Shown: piece after piece, positions 25,376 through 34,057 of the stretch | How positions within the stretch are numbered: position 1 is the stretch's first letter | Layout: the number at the start of each line of letters is the position of its first letter | Assembly (NCBI RefSeq): GCF_009192765.1 | Contig: NZ_VOHQ01000020.1 | Coordinates: 16,381 to 80,380, forward strand | From: Agriterribacter humi | GTDB taxonomy: Bacteria; Bacteroidota; Bacteroidia; Chitinophagales; Chitinophagaceae | Length of the DNA stretch: 64,000 nt | Direction: 5' to 3' | Made by a program: the position numbers and the translations under genes | Notes under the pieces: model-generated | The model's database searches: none | Seen by the model: the letters and a program-made list of their open reading frames with translations, nothing else | Told to the model about the DNA's origin: nothing

Positions 25376-26065
25376 TCAGTAATTAACAGGCAATAATTTC
25401 ATGTATTCATTAATGTCTGTATGATCCTTTTTCCGGAATGCAGTTCCTGCAGCCGATAATTTTAAAATTCGGGAAACCCTGAAATCACGATAATCATTGC
25501 GCCACCAGCACCACGCAATCATATGCCAGTTAAAAGCATAAAATATAAGACCTATAGGTTCTATTGCCCTGGCACTTACCTCGTCATTCAGATTCTGGTA
25601 TTCCAAATTAAGAATGGTTTGGGTAGATATAGCATTCTGGATCTCCGATAAGTAGGCGAAATTATTTCCACCAAACGCACATGTTACTGTTTTTATCTGC
25701 GACTGTAATTGTTCTAACTTTTCTTTCTGGCTTCCGCGCAGCACAGACCTTACTTTGTTTAAAGCCGTTTCATAATGCTTCTGAATAGATTGATCGGAGA
25801 ACCGGGCGGCAATACTTTCCATGAGTATCAGCGCATTGGCTTCTTCATTGGTAAATGATACCGGCGGCAAAAAATAGCCTTGCACGATAAAATAGCCCCG
25901 TCCGTTTTCAAAGCTTACCGGTACGCCAATTTCTGTAAGCGCTTTCACATCACGGTACACTGTGCGTATGCTTATTGAAAACTTATCGGCGATGCGTTCC
26001 GCAGGCATAAACTTTTTAGATTGCAGCATGGTTAAGATACCCATGAGCCTGTCAATTCGATTCAA
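25376..26065 (-). CDS. YafY-type transcriptional regulator (HTH + WYL)
   Basis: The 229-residue protein has an N-terminal DeoR-like winged helix (RLMGILTMLQSKKFMPAERIADKFSISIRTVYRDVKAL, landmarks at residues 5-45) and a C-terminal WYL-type domain from about residue 130. The WYL domain is a ligand- or nucleic-acid-sensing fold; its motif here is degenerate (FYAFNWHMIAWCWWRNDYRDFRVSRI). The oxidoreductase gene directly downstream on the same strand is a plausible target, by analogy with other YafY/oxidoreductase pairs. It is divergent from asnB across a 426-base gap. Confidence 0.93.
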   Translation of the reverse strand: MNRIDRLMGILTMLQSKKFMPAERIADKFSISIRTVYRDVKALTEIGVPVSFENGRGYFIVQGYFLPPVSFTNEEANALILMESIAARFSDQSIQKHYETALNKVRSVLRGSQKEKLEQLQSQIKTVTCAFGGNNFAYLSEIQNAISTQTILNLEYQNLNDEVSARAIEPIGLIFYAFNWHMIAWCWWRNDYRDFRVSRILKLSAAGTAFRKKDHTDINEYMKLLPVNY

Positions 26066-26446
26066 TGATTTCTGATTTTAAGGGTTAAAATTAAGCACAA
26101 ACTGCTGCCTAAAGAAGTGTATCCCGGAATTTAGCATCTCCCCCTGTTACACTCTATAAAAGTATACGTGTAAAGTAGTATTAAATCTGGCAAATAATGT
26201 CTGTATTTTAGGATGAAAAAGTGAGAGCCCGCCCGTCCGAACGGTATTCAGCCAGGCGGGCATTCCCTTCCCCTCACGTTTCACGTTTCACACAGCAGTA
26301 GTATATCTTAAGCCAGTTTGCATATAGAACAGTGCGGGACATGCAATAACTACCCATTTTTTAAATATTTTCTCTTTAATTGCCAATTATTTTAAATATT
26401 TTTCATAAAATAAACTAAAATATTTTCTATATCGCAATCATTTCCC
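26066..26446. other. 426-base gene-free region upstream of asnB
   Basis: No gene is visible between the WYL regulator and asnB. It contains the hairpin 26227-26261, a CACGTTTCACGTTTCACAC word repeat (26274-26292) and then a very A+T-rich stretch leading to the asnB promoter box at 26447-26454. The left half should hold the promoter of the WYL regulator, but I see no clear consensus box there. Confidence 0.6.
26227..26261. repeat. GC-rich hairpin in the asnB upstream region
   Basis: GCCCGCC (26227-26233) is the exact complement of GGCGGGC (26255-26261), separated by 21 bases. It is much more G+C-rich than its surroundings and is followed directly by a CACGTTTCACGTTTCACAC word repeat. No U-tract follows on either strand, so a simple terminator is unlikely. 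It resembles the palindromic modules of the other gaps. Confidence 0.55.
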
Positions 26447-26454
26447 TACTTTTG
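26447..26454 (+). promoter_or_regulatory. -7 promoter box for asnB
   Basis: TACTTTTG matches TAnnTTTG, 37 bases before the asnB ATG. The -33 region (TATTTTCT at 26421) is weak. Confidence 0.55.
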
Positions 26455-26491
26455 ATGAAATTTTTTAACCAACAGATTAAACAGAATATTT

Positions 26492-28168
26492 ATGTGTGGT
26501 ATAGTTGGCGTATTCGATTGCAAAACGGGTACAGAATCGCTCAGACCTAAGATACTTAACATGTCAAAAAAGATCCGCCACCGTGGTCCGGACTGGTCGG
26601 GTATATACAGCGATGACAATATTGTTATAGCACACGAGCGTTTGGCAATTGTTGATCCTCAATCGGGCAGGCAGCCTTTATATACAAAAGACAAAACCCT
26701 GGTACTTGCAGTAAACGGAGAAATATACAATCACCAGGAAATTCGCAAATCATTACCTGATTATGAATTTTTAACCCAGTCTGACTGCGAAGTAATTCTG
26801 GCTTTATACCAGGAAAAAGGCATTCATTTCCTTGAAGATCTGAATGGAATATTTGCGTTCGCTTTGTATGACAAAACAGATGGATCTTATTTTATTGCCC
26901 GCGATCATATCGGCATTATTCCCTTTTATATGGGTTGGGATGAATGGGGCAATTTTTATGTTGCCTCTGAATTGAAAGCGCTGGAAGGGGTTTGTAATAA
27001 CATTAAGGAGTTTTTACCGGGACATTATTTACACAGTAAAGATGGCGGATATGAATTGAAACGCTGGTACAAACGCGAGTGGGAGCAGTATGAAAATGTA
27101 AAAGACAATGTTTCAGATATTGCTGTTTTACGTAAAGCGCTTGAAGATGCCGTACATCGCCAGTTGATGAGTGATGTGCCTTATGGTGTTTTGCTGTCGG
27201 GAGGGCTCGACTCCTCTATTATAGCCGCGGTTACCAAAAAGTTCGCCGCCAAAAGAGTTGAATCCGGCGATACGCAGGCTGCATGGTATCCACAGTTGCA
27301 TTCGTTTGCTGTTGGCTTAAAAGGCTCGCCCGATTTGTCTGCAGCACGAAAAGCGGCAGATCATATCGGCACGGTGCATCATGAAATTCATTTTACCATA
27401 CAGGAAGGATTAGATGCTATAAGAGATGTGATCTATCATTTGGAAACCTATGATGTAACCACCATAAGGGCCTCTACACCTATGTACCTGATGGCGAGGA
27501 TCATTAAATCCATGGGTATAAAGATGGTACTGTCTGGCGAAGGTTCGGATGAATTATTTGGGGGTTACCTGTATTTTCACAAAGCGCCCAATCCGGAGGC
27601 ATTTCACGAAGAAACCGTACGCAAATTAAGCAAATTGCATTTGTATGATTGCCTGCGTGCCAATAAATCACTGGCCGCCTGGGGCATAGAAGGCCGTGTA
27701 CCGTTTTTGGATAAAGAATTCATGGATGTGGCTATGCGGTTAAATCCTGTTGACAAAATGGCGAAAGACGGCAAAATGGAAAAATGGATACTGCGTAAGG
27801 CTTTTGAAGATTACCTGCCCGAAAGTATTGCCTGGCGGCAGAAAGAACAATTTTCAGATGGTGTTGGGTATAGCTGGATTGATACGCTTAAAACGGTTGC
27901 CAACCTTAAAGTAACGGATGAACAACTGGCGCATGCCAAATACCGCTTTCCCATCAATCCTCCTATGTCGAAAGAAGAATATCATTACCGTTCTATATTC
28001 AGTGAACATTTTCCATCGGATGCGGCAGCAGCCTGCGTACCTTCTGTGCCTTCTGTGGCCTGCAGTACGCCGGAAGCATTGGCCTGGGATAAATCTTTTC
28101 AAAATATGAATGATCCTTCCGGACGTGCAGTAGCAAACGTACACAACATGGCGTATGAAGAAAAGTAA
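26492..28168 (+). CDS. asnB: Asparagine synthase (glutamine-hydrolysing)
   Basis: AsnB makes asparagine from aspartate, ATP and glutamine. The mature N-terminus starts at Cys2 (MCGIVGVFD), the nucleophile of the class II glutaminase domain, with RHRGPDWSG, VNGEIYNHQE and SDCEVILALY following. The synthetase domain begins about residue 205, with the PP-loop GVLLSGGLDSS (about 230-240) and SGEGSDELFGGYLYF. The 558-residue length is that of the E. coli AsnB type. The last 40 residues (AAACVPSVPSVACSTPEAL region) are typical. A -7 box lies 37 bases upstream. A large intergenic repeat starts immediately after the stop. Confidence 0.98.
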   Translation: MCGIVGVFDCKTGTESLRPKILNMSKKIRHRGPDWSGIYSDDNIVIAHERLAIVDPQSGRQPLYTKDKTLVLAVNGEIYNHQEIRKSLPDYEFLTQSDCEVILALYQEKGIHFLEDLNGIFAFALYDKTDGSYFIARDHIGIIPFYMGWDEWGNFYVASELKALEGVCNNIKEFLPGHYLHSKDGGYELKRWYKREWEQYENVKDNVSDIAVLRKALEDAVHRQLMSDVPYGVLLSGGLDSSIIAAVTKKFAAKRVESGDTQAAWYPQLHSFAVGLKGSPDLSAARKAADHIGTVHHEIHFTIQEGLDAIRDVIYHLETYDVTTIRASTPMYLMARIIKSMGIKMVLSGEGSDELFGGYLYFHKAPNPEAFHEETVRKLSKLHLYDCLRANKSLAAWGIEGRVPFLDKEFMDVAMRLNPVDKMAKDGKMEKWILRKAFEDYLPESIAWRQKEQFSDGVGYSWIDTLKTVANLKVTDEQLAHAKYRFPINPPMSKEEYHYRSIFSEHFPSDAAAACVPSVPSVACSTPEALAWDKSFQNMNDPSGRAVANVHNMAYEEK

Positions 28169-28392
28169 ATCCGAAGCCGTAAATCCTAAATCCGAAGGGA
28201 AACATCAAGAACCAAATTGCAAATCACAAATAAATTTCAAATATTAAATTCGAAACGAAATTCCGCAGATGCGGAACGATATTCCAGGAAAATGCAATCT
28301 TAAATCTCAAATTTCAAATACTCAACTGGCATCTCACCATTCGAGCATCCATCCTGCCGTTAGTAGTTATTCAACTGAAAGCTAATAGATGA
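28169..28392. repeat. Modular intergenic repeat, copy lacking the GGCGGA module
   Basis: Starting at the asnB stop, the minus strand reads like the copies at 34.1 and 62.2 kb: TTCGGATTT words, AATATTTGAAATTTATTTG, and CAATTTGGTTCTTGATG. The TCCGCC...GGCGGA palindrome found there is absent; nearby instead is TTCCGCA-GA-TGCGGAA (28261-28276). AAATTTCAAAT-type words (28300-28325) and an AGCTTTCAG word (28374-28382, minus strand) complete the block. Confidence 0.65.
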
Positions 28393-28399
28393 GGGCTGT

Positions 28400-28603
28400 T
28401 TATTCAGGCAATACTGGCCCATAATGTAACTTCTTACCCATTTGACTTTTGTTGGGAAAGAGAATATCATGGGCGGTTTCATATCCTTCGTTTGCTACCT
28501 GGTTAAGGATGCTCCTTTCTTTGTAGCGGCGGGCAGCATATACAATGAGCCCGGCCAAAAAGCCGGCGGCTACAGCAACAAGAATTTTATCTGTCTTTTT
28601 CAT
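28400..28603 (-). CDS. Small YtxH-like membrane protein (67 aa)
   Basis: A 67-residue protein with one N-terminal membrane helix (ILVAVAAGFLAGLIVYAARRY) and a short polar tail. The pattern resembles YtxH/gas-vesicle-like small membrane proteins of unknown role. A TATCTTTG box at 28619-28626 (minus strand) lies 15 bases before the ATG and supports expression. It lies alone between repeat DNA and the FAD/Fe-S oxidoreductase gene. Confidence 0.75.
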   Translation of the reverse strand: MKKTDKILVAVAAGFLAGLIVYAARRYKERSILNQVANEGYETAHDILFPNKSQMGKKLHYGPVLPE

Positions 28604-28618
28604 TCAATGTCTTTTTTA

Positions 28619-28626
28619 CAAAGATA
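28619..28626 (-). promoter_or_regulatory. -7 promoter box for the 67-aa membrane protein
   Basis: TATCTTTG on the minus strand, matching TAnnTTTG, 15 bases upstream of the ATG. Confidence 0.45.
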
Positions 28627-28828
28627 AAACTGCAAAACATATACCATATTAAATGGTGTTAATATATATACAAGAATTCATTACATTCAAAAGGAGTTCG
28701 GGTAGCTTTCATGATCATCATTTCTTAAAAATAAAAAAGTAATTTCGCAATCAAACATTTCGCAGCAAAAAAATTATCCGAAAGGAAATGAATACCCCCA
28801 AACTGTGGTAATTTTCGCAATTTAAGTA

Positions 28829-31750
28829 ATGATGACAACTCAATTAGCGCAGCTTTCGCAAACCCTGGAAGGTGAATTCTATAACGATAAAACGATAAGA
28901 ACATTATACGCAACCGATGCTTCAGCTTACCGCGAGATGCCTTTGGCGGTTGCCATACCCAGGTCTGTAGCCGATATTAAAAAATTAATCGCATTTGCCA
29001 ATGCGCAAAAAACGGCGCTGATACCCCGAACAGCCGGTACTTCACTTGCGGGGCAAGTGGTAGGCAATGGTATAGTTGTAGATGTATCAAAATATTTCAC
29101 ACAAATACTTGAACTAAATACAACAGAAAACTGGGTTCGTGTACAGCCCGGTGTTATAAGGGATGAACTGAATCTTTTTCTTAAACCCCATGGTTTATTT
29201 TTTGGGCCCGAAACATCTACTGCCAACAGGGCAATGATCGGTGGCATGGTGGGCAATAATTCCTGTGGGTCAAATTCCGTAATTTACCGCAGCACCCGTG
29301 AGCATTTAATTGAAATAAAAGCTTTGCTGAGCGATGGATCGGAAGCGGTATTTAAGGCTATGGATATAGAAGCTTTTCATGCCAAATGTGAAGCGCCGGG
29401 TTTGGAAGGAAAGCTTTACCAAAGCATACGCAGTTTATTGAGCAATTACGATACGCAGGAAGAGATACGTAAGGAGTTTCCCAAAAAAACAGTAGAGAGA
29501 AGAAACACGGGTTATGCTGTAGACATGTTGCTGGATACCGCACCTTTTACTGCGGGTGAAGAAGATTTTAATTTTTGCAAACTCATTGCCGGCTCTGAAG
29601 GCACATTAGCCTTTATAACCGAAATTAAATTGAACGTGGTTCCCCTGCCTAAAGAAGCCGGCTTGTTATGTGTGCATTTTAATACCATAGATGAATCACT
29701 AAGAGCAAATTTGATAGGATTAAAATATGGGCCTTCTGCAAGTGAATTAATTGACCATTATATTCTTGAATGTACAAAAGACAATATTGAGCAACGTAAG
29801 AACCGTTTTTTCGTGCAGGGCGATCCGGGCGCAATACTCGTAATAGAATATACCCGCAACACAAGAGAAGAAATTACTGCCATTGCTCAGGAAGTAGAAG
29901 CGGAAATGCGGGCAGCCGGGCTGGGCTATTATTTCCCTTTGTTATATGGTGATGATACCAAAAAAATATGGACGTTGAGAAAAGCCGGGCTGGGCTTATT
30001 GAGCAATCTGCCTGGTAATGCTAAAGCTGTACCGGTAATTGAAGATACTGCGGTGGATGTGAATGATCTGCCTGCCTATATCCGGGAGTTTAATGAGATA
30101 CTTAAAAAATACAACCTTTATTCTGTGCATTATGCACATGCAGGCAGTGGCGAAATACATTTACGTCCTATCATCAATCTGAAAACAAAAGAAGGGAATC
30201 TCCTGTTCCGCAGTATTGCACAGGAAATAGCCACGCTGGTAAAAAAATACAAAGGTTCGCTAAGCGGCGAACATGGCGATGGAAGGTTGAGGGGAGAATT
30301 TATCAGGCAAATGATTGGTGAAAAAAATTACCAGTTGCTCAAAGCAATAAAGAAAACCTGGGATCCGCATAATATTTTCAATCCCAATAAAATAGTTGAT
30401 ACACCGGCCATGAACACCATGCTGCGCTATGAGCCCGGTCAGCAAACACCCGCTTTTAAAACCATTTTCAGATATCCCAACCAGGATGTATTGCAACATG
30501 CAGAACAATGTAATGGATCGGGCGACTGCCGTAAAACACATTTGTCGGGAGGAACCATGTGTCCCTCCTATATGGCCACTAAAAATGAGAAAGATACTAC
30601 AAGGGCGAGGGCTAACATTTTAAGAGAATTTCTTACGCATTCAGACAAGATCAACCGTTTTGATCATAAGGAAATTTATGAAGTAATGGATCTGTGCCTG
30701 AGTTGCAAAGGTTGCAAATCAGAATGTCCTTCCAACGTGGATGTAGCCAAGCTGAAGGCCGAATTTTTACAGCAGTATTATGATGCCAATGGTGTTCCGC
30801 TGCGGAGCCGGCTTATTGCCAATTTTACCACATTATCTAAAGCAGGTGCGTTGTTGCCCGGGTTATACAATGGTTTAATGACGGGTAAATTAACTGCCGG
30901 TTTGGTAAAACGCATCGCGGGGTTTGCTCCCAAACGTTCCATGCCCGGATTGTATACTACCACATTAAAAAAATGGTACAATAAACATCGCCGGCAGCAA
31001 ACAAAGCACAATACGAAAAAAGTGTACTTGTTTTGCGATGAGTTTACCAATTATAACGATACTGAAATTGGCATCAAAGCTATTTTATTATTGGAGAGGC
31101 TGGGGTATGAAGTGATCATTCCTGAACACACAGAGAGTGGTCGGTCGTGGCTTTCCAAGGGGCTTTTGCGCAGGGCAAAAGCAATTGCGGAAAAAAATAT
31201 CAGGCTCTTATCTCCATTAATAAATGAACAAACACCGCTGATAGGCATAGAGCCCTCAGCTATACTCACTTTCAGAGATGAATACATTGACCTGGCAGAC
31301 GATGCATTGCTTGATGAAGCAAAACGTTTATCGGCTAATGTGTTTACCATTGAAGAATTTTTAAGCCGCGAAACAGATGCCGGGAATATTACCGCTGAGC
31401 TGTTTACAAAAGAGCAAAGGAAGATTGTTTTACACGGTCATTGCCAGCAAAAAGCACTGTCATCTGTTACTCCTTCGGTCAAAATATTATCCCTGCCTCA
31501 AAATTATGCTGTGCAAACTATTCCTTCCGGGTGCTGCGGAATGGCGGGATCTTTCGGATATGAAAAGGAGCATTATAATCTTTCCATGCAAATAGGCGAA
31601 CTGGTTTTGCTGCCTGCTGTTCGTAAACAGGGGGAGGATGTAATTATTGCCGCGCCGGGCACCAGTTGCCGGCACCAGATCAAAGACGGCGCATCAAAAA
31701 AGGCTTTACATCCGGTAGAAATATTGTATGATGCGTTGTCGGAGGTGTAA
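28829..31750 (+). CDS. FAD-linked oxidase / Fe-S fusion protein (D-lactate or 2-hydroxyacid dehydrogenase type)
   Basis: A 973-residue enzyme that fuses the functions of GlcD and GlcF. Residues about 20-220 bind FAD (LIPRTAGTSLAGQ; GGMVGNNSCGSNS), about 270-530 are the FAD-oxidase C-terminal domain (SAHxxH-like VHYAHAGSGEIHLRP; GSLSGEHGDGRLRGEF), then two cysteine motifs for [4Fe-4S] clusters (CNGSGDCRKT...MCPSY and CLSCKGCKSECPSNVD, about 560-640), and a C-terminal cysteine-rich CCG domain (HGHCQQKAL; PSGCCGMAGSFGYEKEHY). Such proteins oxidise D-lactate, glycolate or similar 2-hydroxyacids at the membrane and pass electrons to the respiratory chain. No signal peptide. It is monocistronic. 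Substrate is not certain. Confidence 0.94.
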   Translation: MMTTQLAQLSQTLEGEFYNDKTIRTLYATDASAYREMPLAVAIPRSVADIKKLIAFANAQKTALIPRTAGTSLAGQVVGNGIVVDVSKYFTQILELNTTENWVRVQPGVIRDELNLFLKPHGLFFGPETSTANRAMIGGMVGNNSCGSNSVIYRSTREHLIEIKALLSDGSEAVFKAMDIEAFHAKCEAPGLEGKLYQSIRSLLSNYDTQEEIRKEFPKKTVERRNTGYAVDMLLDTAPFTAGEEDFNFCKLIAGSEGTLAFITEIKLNVVPLPKEAGLLCVHFNTIDESLRANLIGLKYGPSASELIDHYILECTKDNIEQRKNRFFVQGDPGAILVIEYTRNTREEITAIAQEVEAEMRAAGLGYYFPLLYGDDTKKIWTLRKAGLGLLSNLPGNAKAVPVIEDTAVDVNDLPAYIREFNEILKKYNLYSVHYAHAGSGEIHLRPIINLKTKEGNLLFRSIAQEIATLVKKYKGSLSGEHGDGRLRGEFIRQMIGEKNYQLLKAIKKTWDPHNIFNPNKIVDTPAMNTMLRYEPGQQTPAFKTIFRYPNQDVLQHAEQCNGSGDCRKTHLSGGTMCPSYMATKNEKDTTRARANILREFLTHSDKINRFDHKEIYEVMDLCLSCKGCKSECPSNVDVAKLKAEFLQQYYDANGVPLRSRLIANFTTLSKAGALLPGLYNGLMTGKLTAGLVKRIAGFAPKRSMPGLYTTTLKKWYNKHRRQQTKHNTKKVYLFCDEFTNYNDTEIGIKAILLLERLGYEVIIPEHTESGRSWLSKGLLRRAKAIAEKNIRLLSPLINEQTPLIGIEPSAILTFRDEYIDLADDALLDEAKRLSANVFTIEEFLSRETDAGNITAELFTKEQRKIVLHGHCQQKALSSVTPSVKILSLPQNYAVQTIPSGCCGMAGSFGYEKEHYNLSMQIGELVLLPAVRKQGEDVIIAAPGTSCRHQIKDGASKKALHPVEILYDALSEV

Positions 31751-31824
31751 AGAGGGATATGAATACTTTTCGGTACGGAGTCCCAGACTTCGTTACAGCG
31801 GTATCAACTCATTAAACCAATCTC

Positions 31825-32277
31825 TCACACTATTTCTTCTACAACATAGCTGATATTGTTGACTTCAGCGGCATCCTTTATTTTTAATCCCATTAATTGT
31901 TTTCCTAAAGGCGATTGGGGCGAAAGTGCTATCACGGTTGTACCGTCATCCAATTTTATTTTTGCAGGAGCTATACTAAGAAATAACCAGCCCCTGTTTG
32001 TTTTAACGAGGCTCCCCTGTATAATATATGTTGTTTTGACTGTAATATCTATTTTACTGAATAACAATTGTTGTTCCAGTGCTTCTTTTAATTGCCTGCC
32101 TGTATTTTCCTGTTCTATCTGCAGCATTGCCAGGGCCGTTTCATGCTTATCTCCGGCGGTGTTTTTTGTTTCGTTGCTGCTGCTCTCTTTTAACTCGTTC
32201 AGAGTGCGGCTGAGCAAGCTGATCTTTTCATCAATCAGTTGCCGGTAATGGTTGTATACGTTTTCTTTTAAAGTCAT
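31825..32277 (-). CDS. GreA/GreB-like transcription-factor-fold protein
   Basis: A 150-residue protein with an N-terminal coiled coil (VYNHYRQLIDEKISLLSRTLNELKES, residues about 6-35, and EQENTGRQLKEALEQQL) and a C-terminal FKBP-like domain as in Gre factors (IAPAKIKLDDGTTVIALSPQSPLGKQLMGLKIKD). In true Gre factors two acidic residues at the coiled-coil tip cut RNA in stalled polymerase. Here the tip segment is Ser/Thr/Asn-rich (SSSNETKNTAGDKHETA) with Glu and Asp, so catalysis is unclear. Similar proteins are common in Bacteroidetes. It converges on the FAD/Fe-S gene. Confidence 0.8.
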   Translation of the reverse strand: MTLKENVYNHYRQLIDEKISLLSRTLNELKESSSNETKNTAGDKHETALAMLQIEQENTGRQLKEALEQQLLFSKIDITVKTTYIIQGSLVKTNRGWLFLSIAPAKIKLDDGTTVIALSPQSPLGKQLMGLKIKDAAEVNNISYVVEEIV

Positions 32278-32433
32278 TTATATACTATGCAGCTTTATTA
32301 TATTAATGGAAACATCACATCGTGCAAAACTAAAAGACATTTCACGATTTCTCCGTTATGCTTAAAAAGAGAAAAATATACCCTTTTTGTGTTATGGGAG
32401 GATTGGATTTTATATGTGAACTTCAATTAAAAA

Positions 32434-32991
32434 ATGAGAAGAAGCAAATTTGTGCTGTCCTTATTGTCTGTTGCTCCTGTAGCAGCTTTTGCACGGCTTT
32501 ACAAACATTCGAGTCGTGAAGGGAAAGCGTTTAAGGTTAAAGCTGGTGAAGGCCGTTATCATGGGCACATTCAGTTAAAAGGCGTTAATGCCAATATTAT
32601 TGATGTAAAAATATCGGGCAGGGATACAGATGGTGATTTGGCTATTTTTGAGCAAACAGGTATCTCGCCCAAAAGGGGGACACCCCTTCATGTCCATCCA
32701 AACCAGGATGAGGTTTTTTACATAGTGGAAGGGAACTATCGTTTTAAAGCAGGAGATACCATACTTGAGCTCAGTGCCGGCGAAAGTATATTTCTGCCGC
32801 GAAAACTACCGCATGCATGGACGCAATTAAGTGAAAGAGGAAAAATGACCGTGATGTTACAGCCTGCGGGCAAACTTGAAGACTTTTTTGTAACTATGGC
32901 CGCGCTTACGAAGGAGCCTACCCCGAAGGAACTTGTGCAGTTGTTCAGGGATCACGAAATGGAAATAGTGGGACCGCCTTTAGAGGTTTAA
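32434..32991 (+). CDS. Exported cupin-domain protein
   Basis: A 185-residue protein with a hydrophobic N-terminus (FVLSLLSVAPVAAFARLY) that looks like a signal or anchor. The cupin barrel spans about 60-150 with metal-ligand pattern HVHPNQDEVFYIVEGNY (His, His, Glu) and LPHAWTQL (His). Cupins of this kind are metal-dependent dioxygenases, isomerases or simple binding proteins; no substrate can be named. It converges on the NYN-domain gene with an 8-base gap. Start: ATG at 32434; no strong ribosome-binding site. Confidence 0.9.
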   Translation: MRRSKFVLSLLSVAPVAAFARLYKHSSREGKAFKVKAGEGRYHGHIQLKGVNANIIDVKISGRDTDGDLAIFEQTGISPKRGTPLHVHPNQDEVFYIVEGNYRFKAGDTILELSAGESIFLPRKLPHAWTQLSERGKMTVMLQPAGKLEDFFVTMAALTKEPTPKELVQLFRDHEMEIVGPPLEV

Positions 32992-32998
32992 TACCAAT

Positions 32999-33751
32999 TT
33001 ACTTAGCCCTGATATATACCAGCTTTACATGCTTTCTTCCTGTATCACGCTCATCAATTTCAAAGCCGGGCAAACTTTTAATGAGGGGCAGCAATTTCGC
33101 ATAACCATAATTACGCGGGTCAAAATCCGGACGCTTTTTTAACAACAGGTTCCCCAAATCTCCCAGGAATGCCCATCCATTTTCATCGGCAAGGTCATTA
33201 ATGCTGGTGGTAAGCAGGTTCATGAGGTTCTTATCGGTTTTATTCAGTATTTTTTCTTTTTTGGTTGTTTCTTTCTGGCGGGCAGGTTTGGGTAAAACTT
33301 CTTCTTCCTCTTTAATCAATATTTCTATATATATAAATTTATCACATGCCGCACGAAAAGCGCCGGGTGTTTTTTGTTCCCCCATACCAAATACTTTCAT
33401 GCCTGCTTCCCGCAGCCGCGTTGCCAGCCTTGTAAAATCACTGTCGCTGCTCACTATGCAAAAACCATCTACCCTGCCTGTGTACAAAATATCCATCGCA
33501 TCTATAATCATTGCCGAGTCGGAAGAATTTTTTCCGGTAGTATAACTGTATTGCTGAACAGGAGATATTGCATGATCTAATAAAACGGCTTTCCATCCCG
33601 CAACGTGCGGTTTGGTCCAGTCGGCATAAATTCGTTTAAAGGTTGGTGAGCCATACTTGGCAATTTCTTCCAGAATGCCGCTAATGAGCCGGTAAGGAAT
33701 ATTGTCGGCGTCTATTAAAACCGCAAGGCGAAGGTCTTTTGTATTTTCCAT
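32999..33751 (-). CDS. NYN-domain ribonuclease-like protein with LOTUS/OST-HTH domain
   Basis: A 250-residue cytoplasmic protein. The NYN (PIN-like) domain occupies residues about 8-155 with acidic metal-binding residues in LIDADNIP, SAMIIDAMDILY and VSSDSDFTRLATRL. A Lys-rich linker (about 155-175) leads to a C-terminal winged-helix LOTUS/OST-HTH domain (about 178-248: GWAFLGDLGNLLLKKRPDF; YGYAKLLPLIKSLP), an RNA-binding fold known from Limkain/MARF1-type proteins. The combination suggests RNA binding plus cleavage. It is not near any defence or tRNA gene, so the target RNA is unknown. Confidence 0.9.
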   Translation of the reverse strand: MENTKDLRLAVLIDADNIPYRLISGILEEIAKYGSPTFKRIYADWTKPHVAGWKAVLLDHAISPVQQYSYTTGKNSSDSAMIIDAMDILYTGRVDGFCIVSSDSDFTRLATRLREAGMKVFGMGEQKTPGAFRAACDKFIYIEILIKEEEEVLPKPARQKETTKKEKILNKTDKNLMNLLTTSINDLADENGWAFLGDLGNLLLKKRPDFDPRNYGYAKLLPLIKSLPGFEIDERDTGRKHVKLVYIRAK

Positions 33752-33785
33752 GTGTTATTTGTTGATATTATTCAAAAGGTAATTA

Positions 33786-34025
33786 TAATGTGGGAAATGT
33801 GAAAATGTGAAAGTGTGAGAAATGTCTGCCCCCGTCCGACTGGTGTCATCCGGGGGGGGCGACTGAACAGGCGGGTGGAAATGTAAAAATGCGAAAGTGA
33901 GTGGTGAGCGGTCGCTTCGGATTGTTTCACGCCCGACTCAACAAATCATTCGCCCACCCGACTTAGCCCCGCCAGAATGATTCTTTTCGGGCTGGCATTC
34001 AGGCGGGGATGACACCAGCCGGATG
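33786..34025. repeat. Complex intergenic repeat block with inverted repeat
   Basis: First half of a 589-base gene-free stretch (33752-34340). It begins with GTGGGAAATGTGAAAATGTG words (also at 57841). GACTGGTGTCATCC (33838-33851) is repeated inverted at 34007-34020 (13 of 14 bases), enclosing GC-rich segments and an eight-G run (33852-33859). Reading frames across it are chance products. Confidence 0.6.
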
Positions 34026-34057
34026 GGGCAAGCAAGAAAGATTTACGGTTGTACCCT

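Noticed and set aside
33852..33859. Eight-G run as a phase-variation switch
   Set aside because: It lies in no reading frame or promoter that I can support, so it is only noted as part of the repeat block.
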